Shown piece after piece: positions 27,531 through 36,793 of a DNA stretch of 64,000 nucleotides. Numbering within the stretch: the first letter of the stretch is position 1; each line of letters begins with the position of its first letter. This DNA is from Granulicella sp. dw_53. Lineage in GTDB: Bacteria; Acidobacteriota; Terriglobia; Terriglobales; Acidobacteriaceae. The notes below the pieces were generated by a model, which searched no databases, was not told where the DNA came from, and saw nothing but the letters and a program-made list of their open reading frames with translations. The translations under genes and the position numbers were made by a program. The DNA is taken from NCBI RefSeq assembly GCF_018449545.1, contig NZ_JAAVUR010000001.1, forward strand, positions 186,001-250,000. The letters run 5' to 3'.

Positions 27531-29327
27531 CTAGTCGCCACCCGGCTGCATAGTGGGCTTGGAGGCTAGAAACACGCTCACCGTCGACCCATGGGTCGAC
27601 TCCGACGTATCGCTCTCGATCCGGATGCTGCCGCCATGCTTGTTCACGATGCCGCGGCTCACCCACAACCCCAACCCCGTGCCATTCTCACCCTTGGTGG
27701 TGAAGAACGGCTGAAACATCTGTGCCTGGATCTCCTTGGGGATTCCCGGCCCATTGTCTCGAATCTGCACGAGGGCGCCTGCCTCGGTCCGAAGGCCGCC
27801 ATAGCCCAGCCCCGCAGGCTCGGGAGCGACGCTGACCCAAACCGCCCCGCCTCGGCCCGTAGCCTCGGCCGCATTTGTGATCAGGTTAGTAAACACCTGC
27901 CGCAGCTCGGCAGGGAAGCCGTCGACCACGATTCCCGGAGGCATATCGGTATGGAGCGTGACGCCCGTATCGGTCAGCCGCCGCTCCATCAGCAACAGGA
28001 TCTCGTGCAGCATCTCGCGAAGATCCACATGGACCGGCGTCTTCGACTCGCGGTAGAGTCCCAGCATCGCCCGGCTGATCTGCGTCACCCTGGCGAGCTC
28101 TTGCTCGGCCATGGCCATGAACTGCTTCGCCTCTTCCTCGCTCGCTCCCGTGCGCATGAGGTAGAGAAGGTTCGAGACCGAGTCCAGCGGATTGTGGATC
28201 TCGTGCGCGATCGTAGCTGCCAATCGCCCGGCGACCGCCAGCTTCTCGTTCGCCAGCAAAGCATCCTGGGTTCGCCGCTCCATGGTCACATCGCGGAACA
28301 CCAGGACGATCCCGATCATCTCCCCCTTTATGTTCATGATCGGAGCGCCGCTGTCGGCAATATGCAACTCGGTCCGGTCCTTGCGAATCAGCACAGTATG
28401 ATTCGCAAGCCCAACGATTCCTCCAACCCGCTTCACCTTGGCAACCGGATTCTCCACGACCGCCCGAGTCGTCTCATTGACAATCTCGAATACCTTCTCC
28501 AGCGGCACGCCCGAAGCCTCCGCCGATGTCCAACCCGTCAGATCCTCCGCAACAGGATTCATCATCTGAACGCAACCATCGGCATCGCAAGCGATCACGC
28601 CATCGCCAATAGAGGTCAGCGTGGTCCGCAACTCCTGCTCGGAGGCATAGATCTCGTCCGCCCGTCTCTTCAGCATCTCCAAAGAATTCTTATAAGCATC
28701 GGATACCGCATGAAGTCTGCTTCGCGTGAACAGTCCGATCAGCACGCCCATCACGATCGCAAGCAGGAAGATGCCCCAAAGCATGATGTGAACCTGCGAG
28801 TGCCAGGTTGCGATCCGATCTGCCCGCAGATTCTGTGCCTCCTGAACCACCATGCCCAGGTCGCTGCGGATCGCATCCATCAACAGCTTGCCGTGCAGAT
28901 TCTGATCCACGTCATTCGCTTGTCCACCTCCGCGAATTGTGGCGATCACAGGCTCGGCGAAACCTACTTGCCAGGTCTCATAGGCATCGCGCAGATGCTC
29001 TAGATGATCCTTCTGCGATTGATTTGCCCCAGGAACATTCTCGAGCGCAGAGAACTGCCTCTTGAGATCCGTCTGCGCATTCGTATAAGGAGCCAAAAAG
29101 CGATCGTCCGAGGTAGTCTGGTACCCGCGCAGACCAGTCTCCTCATCCAGGATCAACTTGGTCAGCATCGTTGCCTGCGCAATCCGCTCATCGGACTGCT
29201 GGATCAGACCGACGGTGCTATTCGCATTCCGAATGTCGACATAGAGCGCTGCCGCAAGCAGCAATAGCGCCAATACCGGCAGAAAGAACACTTGCAGGAG
29301 GATTTGCTTGAACTTGCCTAGATCCAC
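27531..29327 (-). CDS. CHASE3-PAS sensor histidine kinase
   Basis: A 598-residue membrane kinase. The first helix is at about 8-31, and a CHASE3-type extracytoplasmic sensor lies at about 35-178 (EETGLRGYQTTSDDRFLAPY). The second helix is at about 182-200, then a PAS domain (about 230-350: SIGDGVIACDADGCVQMMNP), a HisKA domain with phospho-acceptor H375 (TIAHEIHNPL) and an ATPase domain (LTNAAEATG, IRDNGPGIP, GTGLGLWVSRGIV). The start is GTG after GAGAG. A single-domain response regulator lies 32 bases upstream in the same direction, probably its partner. The signal is unknown. Confidence 0.9.
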   Translation of the reverse strand: MDLGKFKQILLQVFFLPVLALLLLAAALYVDIRNANSTVGLIQQSDERIAQATMLTKLILDEETGLRGYQTTSDDRFLAPYTNAQTDLKRQFSALENVPGANQSQKDHLEHLRDAYETWQVGFAEPVIATIRGGGQANDVDQNLHGKLLMDAIRSDLGMVVQEAQNLRADRIATWHSQVHIMLWGIFLLAIVMGVLIGLFTRSRLHAVSDAYKNSLEMLKRRADEIYASEQELRTTLTSIGDGVIACDADGCVQMMNPVAEDLTGWTSAEASGVPLEKVFEIVNETTRAVVENPVAKVKRVGGIVGLANHTVLIRKDRTELHIADSGAPIMNIKGEMIGIVLVFRDVTMERRTQDALLANEKLAVAGRLAATIAHEIHNPLDSVSNLLYLMRTGASEEEAKQFMAMAEQELARVTQISRAMLGLYRESKTPVHVDLREMLHEILLLMERRLTDTGVTLHTDMPPGIVVDGFPAELRQVFTNLITNAAEATGRGGAVWVSVAPEPAGLGYGGLRTEAGALVQIRDNGPGIPKEIQAQMFQPFFTTKGENGTGLGLWVSRGIVNKHGGSIRIESDTSESTHGSTVSVFLASKPTMQPGGD

Positions 29328-29359
29328 GTCACTCTCATTTGTTGAGCTTTTAATAGCCC

Positions 29360-29746
29360 CTAGCTCGTTTGATTTTCTGGCACAGGTACAGTCTTCAACA
29401 AGTCGCCAAGCTTCTTCAGAAGCATGTCAGGCCCTTCACCTTTGGTCATATAGAGATTGACCAGGGAGGTCACATCGGAAGGAAGACCCACATAGGCTGA
29501 GAGCAGTAGAATCGGAACCTGCGGTTTGACCTCTCGCATCTTGGATGCAACCTGGCCGCCGTCCATTCCTGGCATGGAGTAGTCCAGTACCACTGCCTCG
29601 ACCGGCTCCCTCTCGAAGACTTCGATTCCTCCGGCTCCGTCTTGAGCCGTTAATACACGGTAACCGGAGCGCTCCAAAAGCAACTTCCGAACCTGGAGAC
29701 CGACGGTTTCATCGTCGACACAGAGAACGAGGCGGGATTCAGTCAT
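29360..29746 (-). CDS. single-domain response regulator (REC only)
   Basis: A 128-residue CheY-like receiver without an output domain. The acidic pocket is D11-D12 (VLCVDDETV), the phospho-acceptor is D55 (AVVLDYSMPG), the conserved Ser is in LLLSAYV, and K102 lies in YMTKGEG. The start at 29746 follows AAGG; a start seven codons upstream is also open. It probably takes phosphate from the CHASE3 kinase encoded next and passes it on or acts as a protein switch. It diverges from phoB across about 185 bases. Confidence 0.88.
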   Translation of the reverse strand: MTESRLVLCVDDETVGLQVRKLLLERSGYRVLTAQDGAGGIEVFEREPVEAVVLDYSMPGMDGGQVASKMREVKPQVPILLLSAYVGLPSDVTSLVNLYMTKGEGPDMLLKKLGDLLKTVPVPENQTS

Positions 29747-29895
29747 GGAGAGCCTTTTTGAACACAAAATTGCTGTAAGTTCATCAATAGTATACGTCCA
29801 ACATGAGAGGTGCGACTGTCCACAGACACCTCGAGCGGTGGTTTTCGAGCGGATTCATCGTATGTTCGCAATTTTTTTCATCTGATGCGCTAACC

Positions 29896-29913
29896 TTGTC
29901 ATCGTAAGTTCAC
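29896..29913 (+). promoter_or_regulatory. candidate Pho box upstream of phoB
   Basis: TTGTCAT, four bases, AGTTCAC gives two seven-base half-sites at an 11-base period, the layout of PhoB boxes. The first half is close to the CTGTCAT consensus, the second keeps only TCAC. Autoregulation of phoBR is common; here it is a suggestion. Confidence 0.35.
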
Positions 29914-29931
29914 GCAAATGAGGTTCTAGCA

Positions 29932-30675
29932 TTGAGTCAGACGATCTTTGTGTTGGAAGATGACGCCGACATCTCCCGGCTGGTGCAATACCATCTTGAG
30001 AGTGCCGGATTTACAGTTCGTCCGTATCTGGCCATCAACCAGATCCTCTCCGATGCGGAACGGCAGCCGCCTGCGCTCTTCCTGCTGGATATCATGGTTC
30101 CAGGTGGGGATGGCCTCGACCTTTGTCGGCGTCTGCGCCAGAACCCCTTACTGAGCATTGTTCCCATTATCTTTCTGACGGCCCGCGCCTCGGAGAACGA
30201 CCGCGTTCATGGTCTAGAAATGGGAGCCGACGACTATATCACCAAGCCCTTCGCGACACGCGAGCTGGTCGCCCGCGTCAAAGCCGTCTTGCGGCGCTTC
30301 GAACGCCCCAGCGTGCCCTCTGTGATCCGGTTCGAGCATATCGAAATCGACGCGAACGCCATGCAACTCCGTGTTGACGGAGAACTCGTAACCACCACCG
30401 CGACGGAGTTTCGTCTGCTCGACTATCTGGCTCGTCACCCGGGCCGGGTCTTCAGCCGCGATCATCTCCTCGACGCGGTCTGGGGCGATGCGCGCTTTGT
30501 CACGCCTCGGTCGGTGGACGTGTACGTACGCCGCATCCGCGAAAAAATCGAGGCCGACGCGGAGACGCCGCGATATCTCAAGACCATGCGTGGCGCAGGC
30601 TATCGCTTTGAGATTCCCAAGATGACCCAACCCCTCCAAACTGTTGCAACCGCTGAGGCCCAGGCAAAGGTTTAA
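29932..30675 (+). CDS. phoB: PhoB-type phosphate response regulator
   Basis: A 247-residue OmpR/PhoB-family regulator. The receiver domain (about 4-118) has D10, D11, phospho-acceptor D53 (LLDIMVPGGDG) and K105 (YITKPF). A winged-helix DNA-binding domain follows (about 130-230: TTTATEFRLLDYLARHPGRV, SVDVYVRRIREKIE, LKTMRGAGYRFE). It starts with TTG, with GAGG upstream. The phosphate role rests on its position directly before phoR, pstSCAB and phoU. A short Pro/Ala-rich tail follows the winged helix. Confidence 0.92.
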   Translation: MSQTIFVLEDDADISRLVQYHLESAGFTVRPYLAINQILSDAERQPPALFLLDIMVPGGDGLDLCRRLRQNPLLSIVPIIFLTARASENDRVHGLEMGADDYITKPFATRELVARVKAVLRRFERPSVPSVIRFEHIEIDANAMQLRVDGELVTTTATEFRLLDYLARHPGRVFSRDHLLDAVWGDARFVTPRSVDVYVRRIREKIEADAETPRYLKTMRGAGYRFEIPKMTQPLQTVATAEAQAKV

Positions 30676-30729
30676 GGTTAAAGCTTCGAGGTTCAATCTG
30701 AAGAGTGGTCAGGCAACATCGGGTGAGCT

Positions 30730-32100
30730 GTGACTCGCAGTCTTTTCTTTTCTTTCTTTGTTCGCATGACCATCGCACTGGCTCTCGTCGCCATCATGCG
30801 CGTATGGTTCATGCCGTATGGATGGATTCCCGGCGTCCTTCTGGTCATCGCCTGGGCCGCCATCAACGCGTTGTTGCTCGCGCGTTCCGTCCGTAAAAAT
30901 ATCTCCGCGCTTCAAGCCTCTACTGCTGCTATCGCGGAGCGTCCGATTGGGCTGCACGACCAGCACTATCAGGATTTTGACGGTCTAGCCCACGCCATTT
31001 CGACCGTCTCGGCGCACGTCGAGCGTGTCCTCGCCGATGCCTCCGAGAGCCGCAACGAGCTCGTAGCCATGATCGACAGCATGCAGGATGCAGTCGTGGC
31101 CGTGGATCAGGCTGGACGCATTCAGTGGGCCAATCAACACATGCAGCAACTCGTCCCCGGAGCATCGCTTACCGGAGCGGTTCGTATCGGACACGCCCTC
31201 GTCCAGACCATCCGCGACCCAGACGTACTGCAATGTGTCCGCACAGCGCTCGAAGACCGGGTAGTAACCGAACGGCGATCTACCTCTCTGCTTCCTGGGC
31301 GCATCTTTGAGATCATCGCCTCTCCCATGCCTGGCGGAGGTGCTGTGGCCGTTCTCCATGACATCACCCGAGTCGAACAGCTCGAACGCACCCAGCGGGA
31401 CTTCGTGGCCAACGTCTCCCACGAACTTCGCACTCCACTCACCTCCATCACCGGTTACGTCGAGACCTTGCTCGATCACGAGGCGAACCTAAGCACTCAG
31501 GCCCGCGAGTTTCTTACAACGATTCTCAAGAACGCAACCCGCATGAACCGCCTCACAGAGGACCTTCTCGTGATGGCCCGCGTCGAATCGTCCGAGCAAG
31601 AGCTTCACCCTGCTCCCATCGCCGCAGATGTCCTCGTACGTGACGCCGTCCAGGCCATGAGCGGTCTGGTACAGGATGCGGAAGCTATTCTGGAGATCGG
31701 CGAGACCACCTCATCCCAGGTCTTTGCCGACTCTGACTCGATCGTGCAGGTGCTAAGCAACTTGATCGAAAATGGAATCAAGTACGGTCAGCCAAGTGCC
31801 AATGTTCGCTCGCGCGTCGTGATCACTGCTCGACAAATATCAGAACCCTTCGACGCCGTTGAGTTTCGAGTCCGAGACTTCGGGCAGGGAATCGCCTCCG
31901 AACACCTTACCCGCATCTTCGAGCGCTTCTACCGGGTCGATAAGGCTCGCTCCCGGGAGTCCGGGGGGACCGGTCTTGGCCTGGCGATTGCTCAACATGT
32001 GGTGCAATCTCAGGGGGGAACCATCCGGGCAGAAAGCGAGCTTAATGCCGGAAGCACTTTCATCTTCACTTTGCCCCGGGCACCTTATCCATTCCATTGA
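30730..32100 (+). CDS. phoR: PhoR-type phosphate sensor kinase
   Basis: A 456-residue histidine kinase in the usual PhoR plan: two membrane helices in the first 52 residues with almost no periplasmic loop, a HAMP-like linker, a PAS domain (about 108-215: IDSMQDAVVAVDQAGRIQWA), HisKA with H231 (NVSHELRTPLTSI), and an ATPase domain (LIENGIKYG, RDFGQGIA, GGTGLGLAIAQHV). Starts with GTG 55 bases after phoB. Without a periplasmic sensor it should read the state of the Pst transporter through PhoU, as in E. coli. All parts lie in this cluster. Confidence 0.92.
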   Translation: MTRSLFFSFFVRMTIALALVAIMRVWFMPYGWIPGVLLVIAWAAINALLLARSVRKNISALQASTAAIAERPIGLHDQHYQDFDGLAHAISTVSAHVERVLADASESRNELVAMIDSMQDAVVAVDQAGRIQWANQHMQQLVPGASLTGAVRIGHALVQTIRDPDVLQCVRTALEDRVVTERRSTSLLPGRIFEIIASPMPGGGAVAVLHDITRVEQLERTQRDFVANVSHELRTPLTSITGYVETLLDHEANLSTQAREFLTTILKNATRMNRLTEDLLVMARVESSEQELHPAPIAADVLVRDAVQAMSGLVQDAEAILEIGETTSSQVFADSDSIVQVLSNLIENGIKYGQPSANVRSRVVITARQISEPFDAVEFRVRDFGQGIASEHLTRIFERFYRVDKARSRESGGTGLGLAIAQHVVQSQGGTIRAESELNAGSTFIFTLPRAPYPFH

Positions 32101-32127
32101 AACGGTTTATCCGCGTGTTTATGCAGA

Positions 32128-32145
32128 TGTAACCTTCCCGTAACA
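32128..32145 (+). promoter_or_regulatory. candidate Pho box upstream of pstS
   Basis: TGTAACC, TTCC, CGTAACA: two seven-base half-sites sharing GTAAC at an 11-base period, about 100 bases before the pstS start. This is the spacing expected for a PhoB-family dimer; the bases differ from the enterobacterial consensus. pstS is the expected main PhoB target. Confidence 0.4.
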
Positions 32146-32242
32146 TATCGTCTGCACACTTGAAGTGTCGGCTCATGGATTGTCCGAAAGAATATTCCCT
32201 AGCCCTCTCCACTTCCAGCAGCCATAAGTCGTAAGGAGACGT

Positions 32243-33250
32243 ATGAATCTGAAGTTCATCGCAGCAGGCGTATTGGCAATTTCGACCATGGGCGCCACTG
32301 CCCAAAATATAAACGGCGCCGGCGCTACTTTCCCCAACCCCATCTACTCCCGATGGTTCAGTGAGTATAGCCAGGCGCATCCTAACGTTCACATCAACTA
32401 CCAGTCCATTGGCTCCGGCGGCGGTATCCGTCAGGTCTCAGAAGGAACAGTAGACTTCGGCGCGACCGATAGTCCAATGACTGACGAAGCGATCAACAGT
32501 GCCAAGGTCAGGACGATGCATATCCCCACCGTTCTGGGTGCGGTAGTGCCCGTGTATAACCTCAAGGGGATTACCCAGGATCTGAACTTCTCTGGTGACG
32601 TCATCGCAGACATCTATCTGGGTAAGATCTCCAAGTGGAGCGATCCGCGCATTGCGAAGGACAATCCAGGCGTAAAGTTTCCTGACGCCTCCATCCTTCC
32701 GGTCTATCGCTCTGATGGAAGCGGCACCTCTTTCATCTTTACCGACTTCCTCTCTAAAGTGAGCCCTGACTTCAAGAGCAAGGTCGGCGCTGCGGCCTCG
32801 GTCAAATGGCCTACCGGAATCGGTCAGAAGGGCAACGAGGGTATCGCTGGTATGGTTCGCCAATCGCCAAACTCTTTTGGTTATGTCGAGCTGATTTATG
32901 CTCGCGGCAACAATATGCAATTTGGTTCGGTCAAAAATGCGGCGGGCAAGTTCGTCAAGGCCAGCACAGATGGTGTAACGGCCGCTGCCGCTGCTGCCGC
33001 CAAGACGATGCCTGCCGATTACCGCATCTCTATTACCAACGCACCCGGCGCAGCCTCGTATCCTATCTCCAGTTTCACCTGGTTGCTCATTCCCACCAAG
33101 TCGGTAGACTCTGAAAAGGCGAAGGCTCTCGCAGAGTTTCTCGTCTGGATGCTCGACAAAGGAGAGGGTGAAGCCGCCAGCATGACGTACGCGCCACTTC
33201 CTAAGCCTGTTCAGGATATGGTTCGTAAATCCATCGCCCAGGTCAAGTAA
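32243..33250 (+). CDS. pstS: phosphate ABC transporter, periplasmic binding protein
   Basis: A 335-residue exported protein (signal peptide 1-20, ending ATAQ) that captures inorganic phosphate in the periplasm for PstCAB. Family marks are INGAGATFPNPIYSRWFSEY, the binding loop SIGSGGGIRQ, FGATDSPM, and YRSDGSGTSFIF, which together bind phosphate by Ser, Thr, Asp and Arg. AAGGAG precedes the ATG. It is separated from pstC by a hairpin, which would allow more PstS than membrane subunits. Confidence 0.96.
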   Translation: MNLKFIAAGVLAISTMGATAQNINGAGATFPNPIYSRWFSEYSQAHPNVHINYQSIGSGGGIRQVSEGTVDFGATDSPMTDEAINSAKVRTMHIPTVLGAVVPVYNLKGITQDLNFSGDVIADIYLGKISKWSDPRIAKDNPGVKFPDASILPVYRSDGSGTSFIFTDFLSKVSPDFKSKVGAAASVKWPTGIGQKGNEGIAGMVRQSPNSFGYVELIYARGNNMQFGSVKNAAGKFVKASTDGVTAAAAAAAKTMPADYRISITNAPGAASYPISSFTWLLIPTKSVDSEKAKALAEFLVWMLDKGEGEAASMTYAPLPKPVQDMVRKSIAQVK

Positions 33251-33265
33251 TGCAAGGGAGCGATC

Positions 33266-33297
33266 GCCGCACAGGCCTCTAGAAGGGTCTGTGCGGC
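33266..33297 (+). terminator. hairpin between pstS and pstC
   Basis: GCCGCACAG and CTGTGCGGC pair perfectly over nine bases, with three more inner pairs (one G-U) and a loop near TCTAGAAG. It begins 16 bases after the pstS stop. There is only a short T-rich tail (TCTCCTTTC), so it may be a partial terminator or mRNA stabiliser that sets PstS above PstCAB. Confidence 0.6.
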
Positions 33298-33407
33298 ATC
33301 TCCTTTCATTGAGTGAGAAACAGATACAATCGCCTCGTACCTTGAGAACGCAGACGTGACGAGGAAGAAATTCAGAGAATTCAGATCAGATCCTCAGGAA
33401 GAAGAAT

Positions 33408-34478
33408 TTGTCTCTCACCCGCATGACGACTGAACGCGAACCCGGGACTCCCCTTACTTTGCCCTCTCTCGCACCGGCCCAGTTTGCGGCTCCCCCTGGC
33501 CCAGAGCCTGTTGAAGCCGGACCTTCCCCTATTCGCGAATTTCTCAGCAAGCGAGGCAGCGGACGGTTTGCGGACAGTAGTTTTGCCGCGGTCATGCTCG
33601 TATGCGCGCTGAGCATCTTCGCTATCGTCCTCTTCATCTTCTTCATTCTCATCAGCCGCTCCAAGCTGTCCTTGACCGCCTTCGGCTGGAAGTTCTTCAC
33701 CCGCGAAGCCTGGGATCCGGTCGCAGGTGACTTCGGTGCGTTGCCCTTCATCTTCGGCACGCTTGCCTCATCCTTTTTGGCGCTCCTGATGGCTGTACCC
33801 CTGGCGTTGGGGGTAGCGATCTTCCTCACTGAGCTATGCCCTCGCCCTCTGCGTGCGCCTATCTCCTTCCTCACAGAGTTGCTCGCCGCGATCCCCTCGG
33901 TGGTCTACGGACTCTGGGCGGTCTTCGTTCTGGTCCCCATCATGCGGGACAATCTTGGCCCTTTCCTCTATAAAACTCTCGGCTGGACCGGCTTCTTCGA
34001 GGGCTCGAATTTTGGCGTTGGCCTTCTCACAGCCGGCATCATCTTGGCGATTATGATTCTGCCCATCATCTCGTCGCTCACGCGCGACATCATGACGGCG
34101 GTGCCCAACAGCCAGCGCGAAGGTGTCCTTGCTTTGGGGGCAACTCGCTGGGAGATGATTCGCACCGGAGTCCTGCGCAACTCGCGCATCGGGATCGTCG
34201 GAGCCGTTATGCTCGGTCTTGGCCGTGCTCTTGGGGAGACGATGGCCGTCACCATGGTCATCGGCAATCACCCCAACATCGGTAAATCTCTCTTTGCACC
34301 AGCCAATACGCTTGCCAGTGTGATTGCAGGAGAGTTCTCTGAGGCCACCGGCGATCTCTATCTCAGCGCCCTCATCGAGATCGGTCTTGCGCTCTTCCTC
34401 GTCACCATCGTGGTCAACGCCATCGCACGGTTGATGGTCTGGGCCGTTACCCGCGGCGCACCGGCAAGGGTAGCCTGA
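33408..34478 (+). CDS. pstC: phosphate ABC transporter permease PstC
   Basis: A 356-residue inner-membrane subunit. After a hydrophilic N-terminal tail of about 55 residues there are six membrane helices and the permease signature EGVLALGATRWEMIRTGVL, which contacts PstB. AIPSVVYGLWAVFVLVP is typical of PstC. The start is TTG 33408 after AGGAAG, or ATG five codons later. It forms the channel with PstA. The usual PstC is about 310-320 residues; the extra length is the N-terminal tail. Confidence 0.94.
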   Translation: MSLTRMTTEREPGTPLTLPSLAPAQFAAPPGPEPVEAGPSPIREFLSKRGSGRFADSSFAAVMLVCALSIFAIVLFIFFILISRSKLSLTAFGWKFFTREAWDPVAGDFGALPFIFGTLASSFLALLMAVPLALGVAIFLTELCPRPLRAPISFLTELLAAIPSVVYGLWAVFVLVPIMRDNLGPFLYKTLGWTGFFEGSNFGVGLLTAGIILAIMILPIISSLTRDIMTAVPNSQREGVLALGATRWEMIRTGVLRNSRIGIVGAVMLGLGRALGETMAVTMVIGNHPNIGKSLFAPANTLASVIAGEFSEATGDLYLSALIEIGLALFLVTIVVNAIARLMVWAVTRGAPARVA

Positions 34479-34480
34479 CC

Positions 34481-35368
34481 ATGAACAAACTTCCGATGAA
34501 TCAGCCTAAACCCTCCGCGATTAATACCCTGCGTCGTCAAGGGATGAACCACCTTGTCACCGTGCTCTCCGTTCTAAGCACCATCCTCGTCCTTGCGCCG
34601 CTCGTCGCGATCCTTGTCTATCTCATCTACAAGGGCGCTAGTTCGCTCAATCTTGCTTTCTTTACCCACATTCCCGCTCCTGTTGGCGAACCAGGCGGCG
34701 GCATGGCGAACTCGATCGTCGGCTCCGGAGTGATCCTGCTCCTGGCCAGCCTTATGGGAATTCCGATCGGCATTGCCGCAGGGATCTACCTGGCGGAGTT
34801 CGGCCGTGGCCGGCTGCTTGCGAACGCCATCCGGTTCACCGCCGATGTTCTCAATGGCGTCCCTTCCATCGTGATGGGCATCTCCATCTACTCGCTCATC
34901 GTCATGCGTCAGAAGCACTTCTCGGCGCTGGCCGGCGGCGTCGCACTCGCCATCATGATGGTTCCGACTATCACCCGCACCACTGAAGAGATGCTCGCCA
35001 CCGTTCCGCACGCGATCCGCGAAGCCGCTCTCGGCCTTGGAGTACCCAAGTGGCGCACGGTTCTTTCGATCAGCCTGCGTACTGCATCCCCGGGGATCAT
35101 CACTGGTTGTATGCTCGCCTTCGCCCGGGTCGCCGGCGAGACGGCGCCGCTTCTGTTCACGGCTCTCGGCAATCAGTTCTGGAGCTTCAAACTCAACGAA
35201 CCGATCGCCGCTTTGCCGCTCCAGATCTACGTCTACGCCATCTCTCCCTACGACGAGTGGCATCGCCTCGCATGGGCTGGTTCGCTCGTCCTCATCGTAA
35301 TGATCATGATTGCAGTCACGCTCGTCCGCATCTTCGCCAACCGCGGCGTACTCAAAGGAGCAAGCTAA
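34481..35368 (+). CDS. pstA: phosphate ABC transporter permease PstA
   Basis: A 295-residue inner-membrane permease with six helices, partner of PstC. It shows GVPSIVMGISIYSLIV and the loop REAALGLGVPKWRTVLSISL that couples to PstB. It starts two bases after pstC and ends directly against pstB, so the genes form one operon. Length and motifs are usual for PstA. Confidence 0.95.
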   Translation: MNKLPMNQPKPSAINTLRRQGMNHLVTVLSVLSTILVLAPLVAILVYLIYKGASSLNLAFFTHIPAPVGEPGGGMANSIVGSGVILLLASLMGIPIGIAAGIYLAEFGRGRLLANAIRFTADVLNGVPSIVMGISIYSLIVMRQKHFSALAGGVALAIMMVPTITRTTEEMLATVPHAIREAALGLGVPKWRTVLSISLRTASPGIITGCMLAFARVAGETAPLLFTALGNQFWSFKLNEPIAALPLQIYVYAISPYDEWHRLAWAGSLVLIVMIMIAVTLVRIFANRGVLKGAS

Positions 35369-36127
35369 GTGGGAGTCGGAATCCAGGTCGAGAACTTGAA
35401 CGCATGGTACGGGAACACGCACACGCTGCAGGATATCAATCTGCACATCCCCGCCAACCATGCGACCGCCCTCATCGGCCCCTCTGGTTGCGGTAAATCT
35501 ACCTTCGTTCGCTGCCTCAACCGCATGCATGAGACGAATCCCATCGCTCGTGCCACCGGCACTATCAGGATGGGTGACCTCGACGTCTACAAAGATGCCT
35601 CTCCGGTAGAGATCCGCCGCCGCGTAGGCATGGTCTTCCAGCGCCCCAATCCCTTTCCTACCATGTCGATCTACGATAACGTCGCCAGCGGCCTTAAGCT
35701 CAACGGCTTTCGCAACCGCCGCATTCTGGATGAGACCGTCGAACGCTCGCTAAAGCAAGCCGCCCTATGGGAAGAGGTCAAGGACGACCTGAAAAAGAAA
35801 TCCGGCGCCTCGCTCTCGGGTGGACAGCAACAGCGTATGTGTATCGCACGGGCCCTCGCAGTCGATCCTGAAGTTCTGCTCATGGACGAGCCCGCCTCCG
35901 CCCTCGATCCCGTCTCCACCTCCAAGATCGAAGACCTCATCTTCCAACTGAAGTCGCAGTACACCATCGTCATCGTCACGCACAACATGCAGCAGGCCGC
36001 GCGAGTCGCCGAGAATACCGGCTTCTTCCTCAATGGTAAATTGGTCGAATTCGACTCTACTCACAAGATCTTCACCAATCCTCGCGATAAGCGGACTGAA
36101 GATTACATCACCGGGAGGTTTGGCTGA
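35369..36127 (+). CDS. pstB: phosphate ABC transporter ATPase PstB
   Basis: A 252-residue ATPase that powers phosphate import. Motifs in order: Walker [10 protein letters not shown] near residue 36, Q-loop [11 protein letters not shown], signature [15 protein letters not shown], Walker [14 protein letters not shown] and H-loop [10 protein letters not shown]. It starts with GTG immediately after the pstA stop, and its stop overlaps the phoU start by one base. The Q-loop with NPFP is typical of PstB. Confidence 0.97.
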   Translation: MGVGIQVENLNAWYGNTHTLQDINLHIPANHATALIGPSGCGKSTFVRCLNRMHETNPIARATGTIRMGDLDVYKDASPVEIRRRVGMVFQRPNPFPTMSIYDNVASGLKLNGFRNRRILDETVERSLKQAALWEEVKDDLKKKSGASLSGGQQQRMCIARALAVDPEVLLMDEPASALDPVSTSKIEDLIFQLKSQYTIVIVTHNMQQAARVAENTGFFLNGKLVEFDSTHKIFTNPRDKRTEDYITGRFG

Positions 36128-36789
36128 TGCGAGTCAAATTCCACCAAAATCTCGACGGCCTCAAAGAGAAGCTTCTCGTCATGGCTGGCATGGCGGAGCA
36201 GGCGATTCAACGGTCCATCGAAGCCTACCGTACCCGCGACCTCAGTATCTGCGAGCTCGTCTTCCGAGCGGAGCCCTCGATCAATCGCCTCGAGCGCGAG
36301 ATCGACCAGATGGCTCTCGACCTCCTCGCCATGGAGCAGCCGATGGCCATCGACCTCCGCTTCATCCTCTCAGTCATTCGTATCAACGCCGATCTCGAGC
36401 GCGTAGGCGATCAGGCCGTCAATATCGCCGTCCGGGTCCGTGAAATGGGTGCCTTCGCGAACATCGACCTTCCCGTCGATATCCCCAAGCTCGCCTCACT
36501 CTCCGCTGCCATGGTCCGCAAAGCGCTCCAGGCCTTCATCGAGGCCGACGCCGAACTCGCCCAATCCGTCCTCCAGCTCGACGACCAGGTCGATGAGATG
36601 AACGACGCAGCCTTCTATTCGCTTAGCAATCTCATCAAGGAAAAGCCCGAGCTCACCCCCCAATCCCTCAACGCTCTCATCATCGCCCGCAACCTGGAGC
36701 GCGTCGGAGATCACGCCACCAACATTGCGGAGGACGTCATCTTTTGGGTTCGCGGCAAGGACGTGCGGCACAACAGCGTCGTAGTCTAA
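36127..36789 (+). CDS. phoU: phosphate signalling protein PhoU
   Basis: A 220-residue all-helical protein of two three-helix bundles, each with the metal-binding E/DxxxD-type signature (LEREIDQMALDLLAMEQP and ERVGDQAVNIAV; ERVGDHATNIAEDVIF). It links the Pst transporter to PhoR and holds the kinase in its inhibitory state when phosphate is plentiful. Its ATG shares a base with the pstB stop. It closes the cluster; the AddA-like gene converges five bases later. Confidence 0.95.
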   Translation: MRVKFHQNLDGLKEKLLVMAGMAEQAIQRSIEAYRTRDLSICELVFRAEPSINRLEREIDQMALDLLAMEQPMAIDLRFILSVIRINADLERVGDQAVNIAVRVREMGAFANIDLPVDIPKLASLSAAMVRKALQAFIEADAELAQSVLQLDDQVDEMNDAAFYSLSNLIKEKPELTPQSLNALIIARNLERVGDHATNIAEDVIFWVRGKDVRHNSVVV

Positions 36790-36793
36790 GTAG

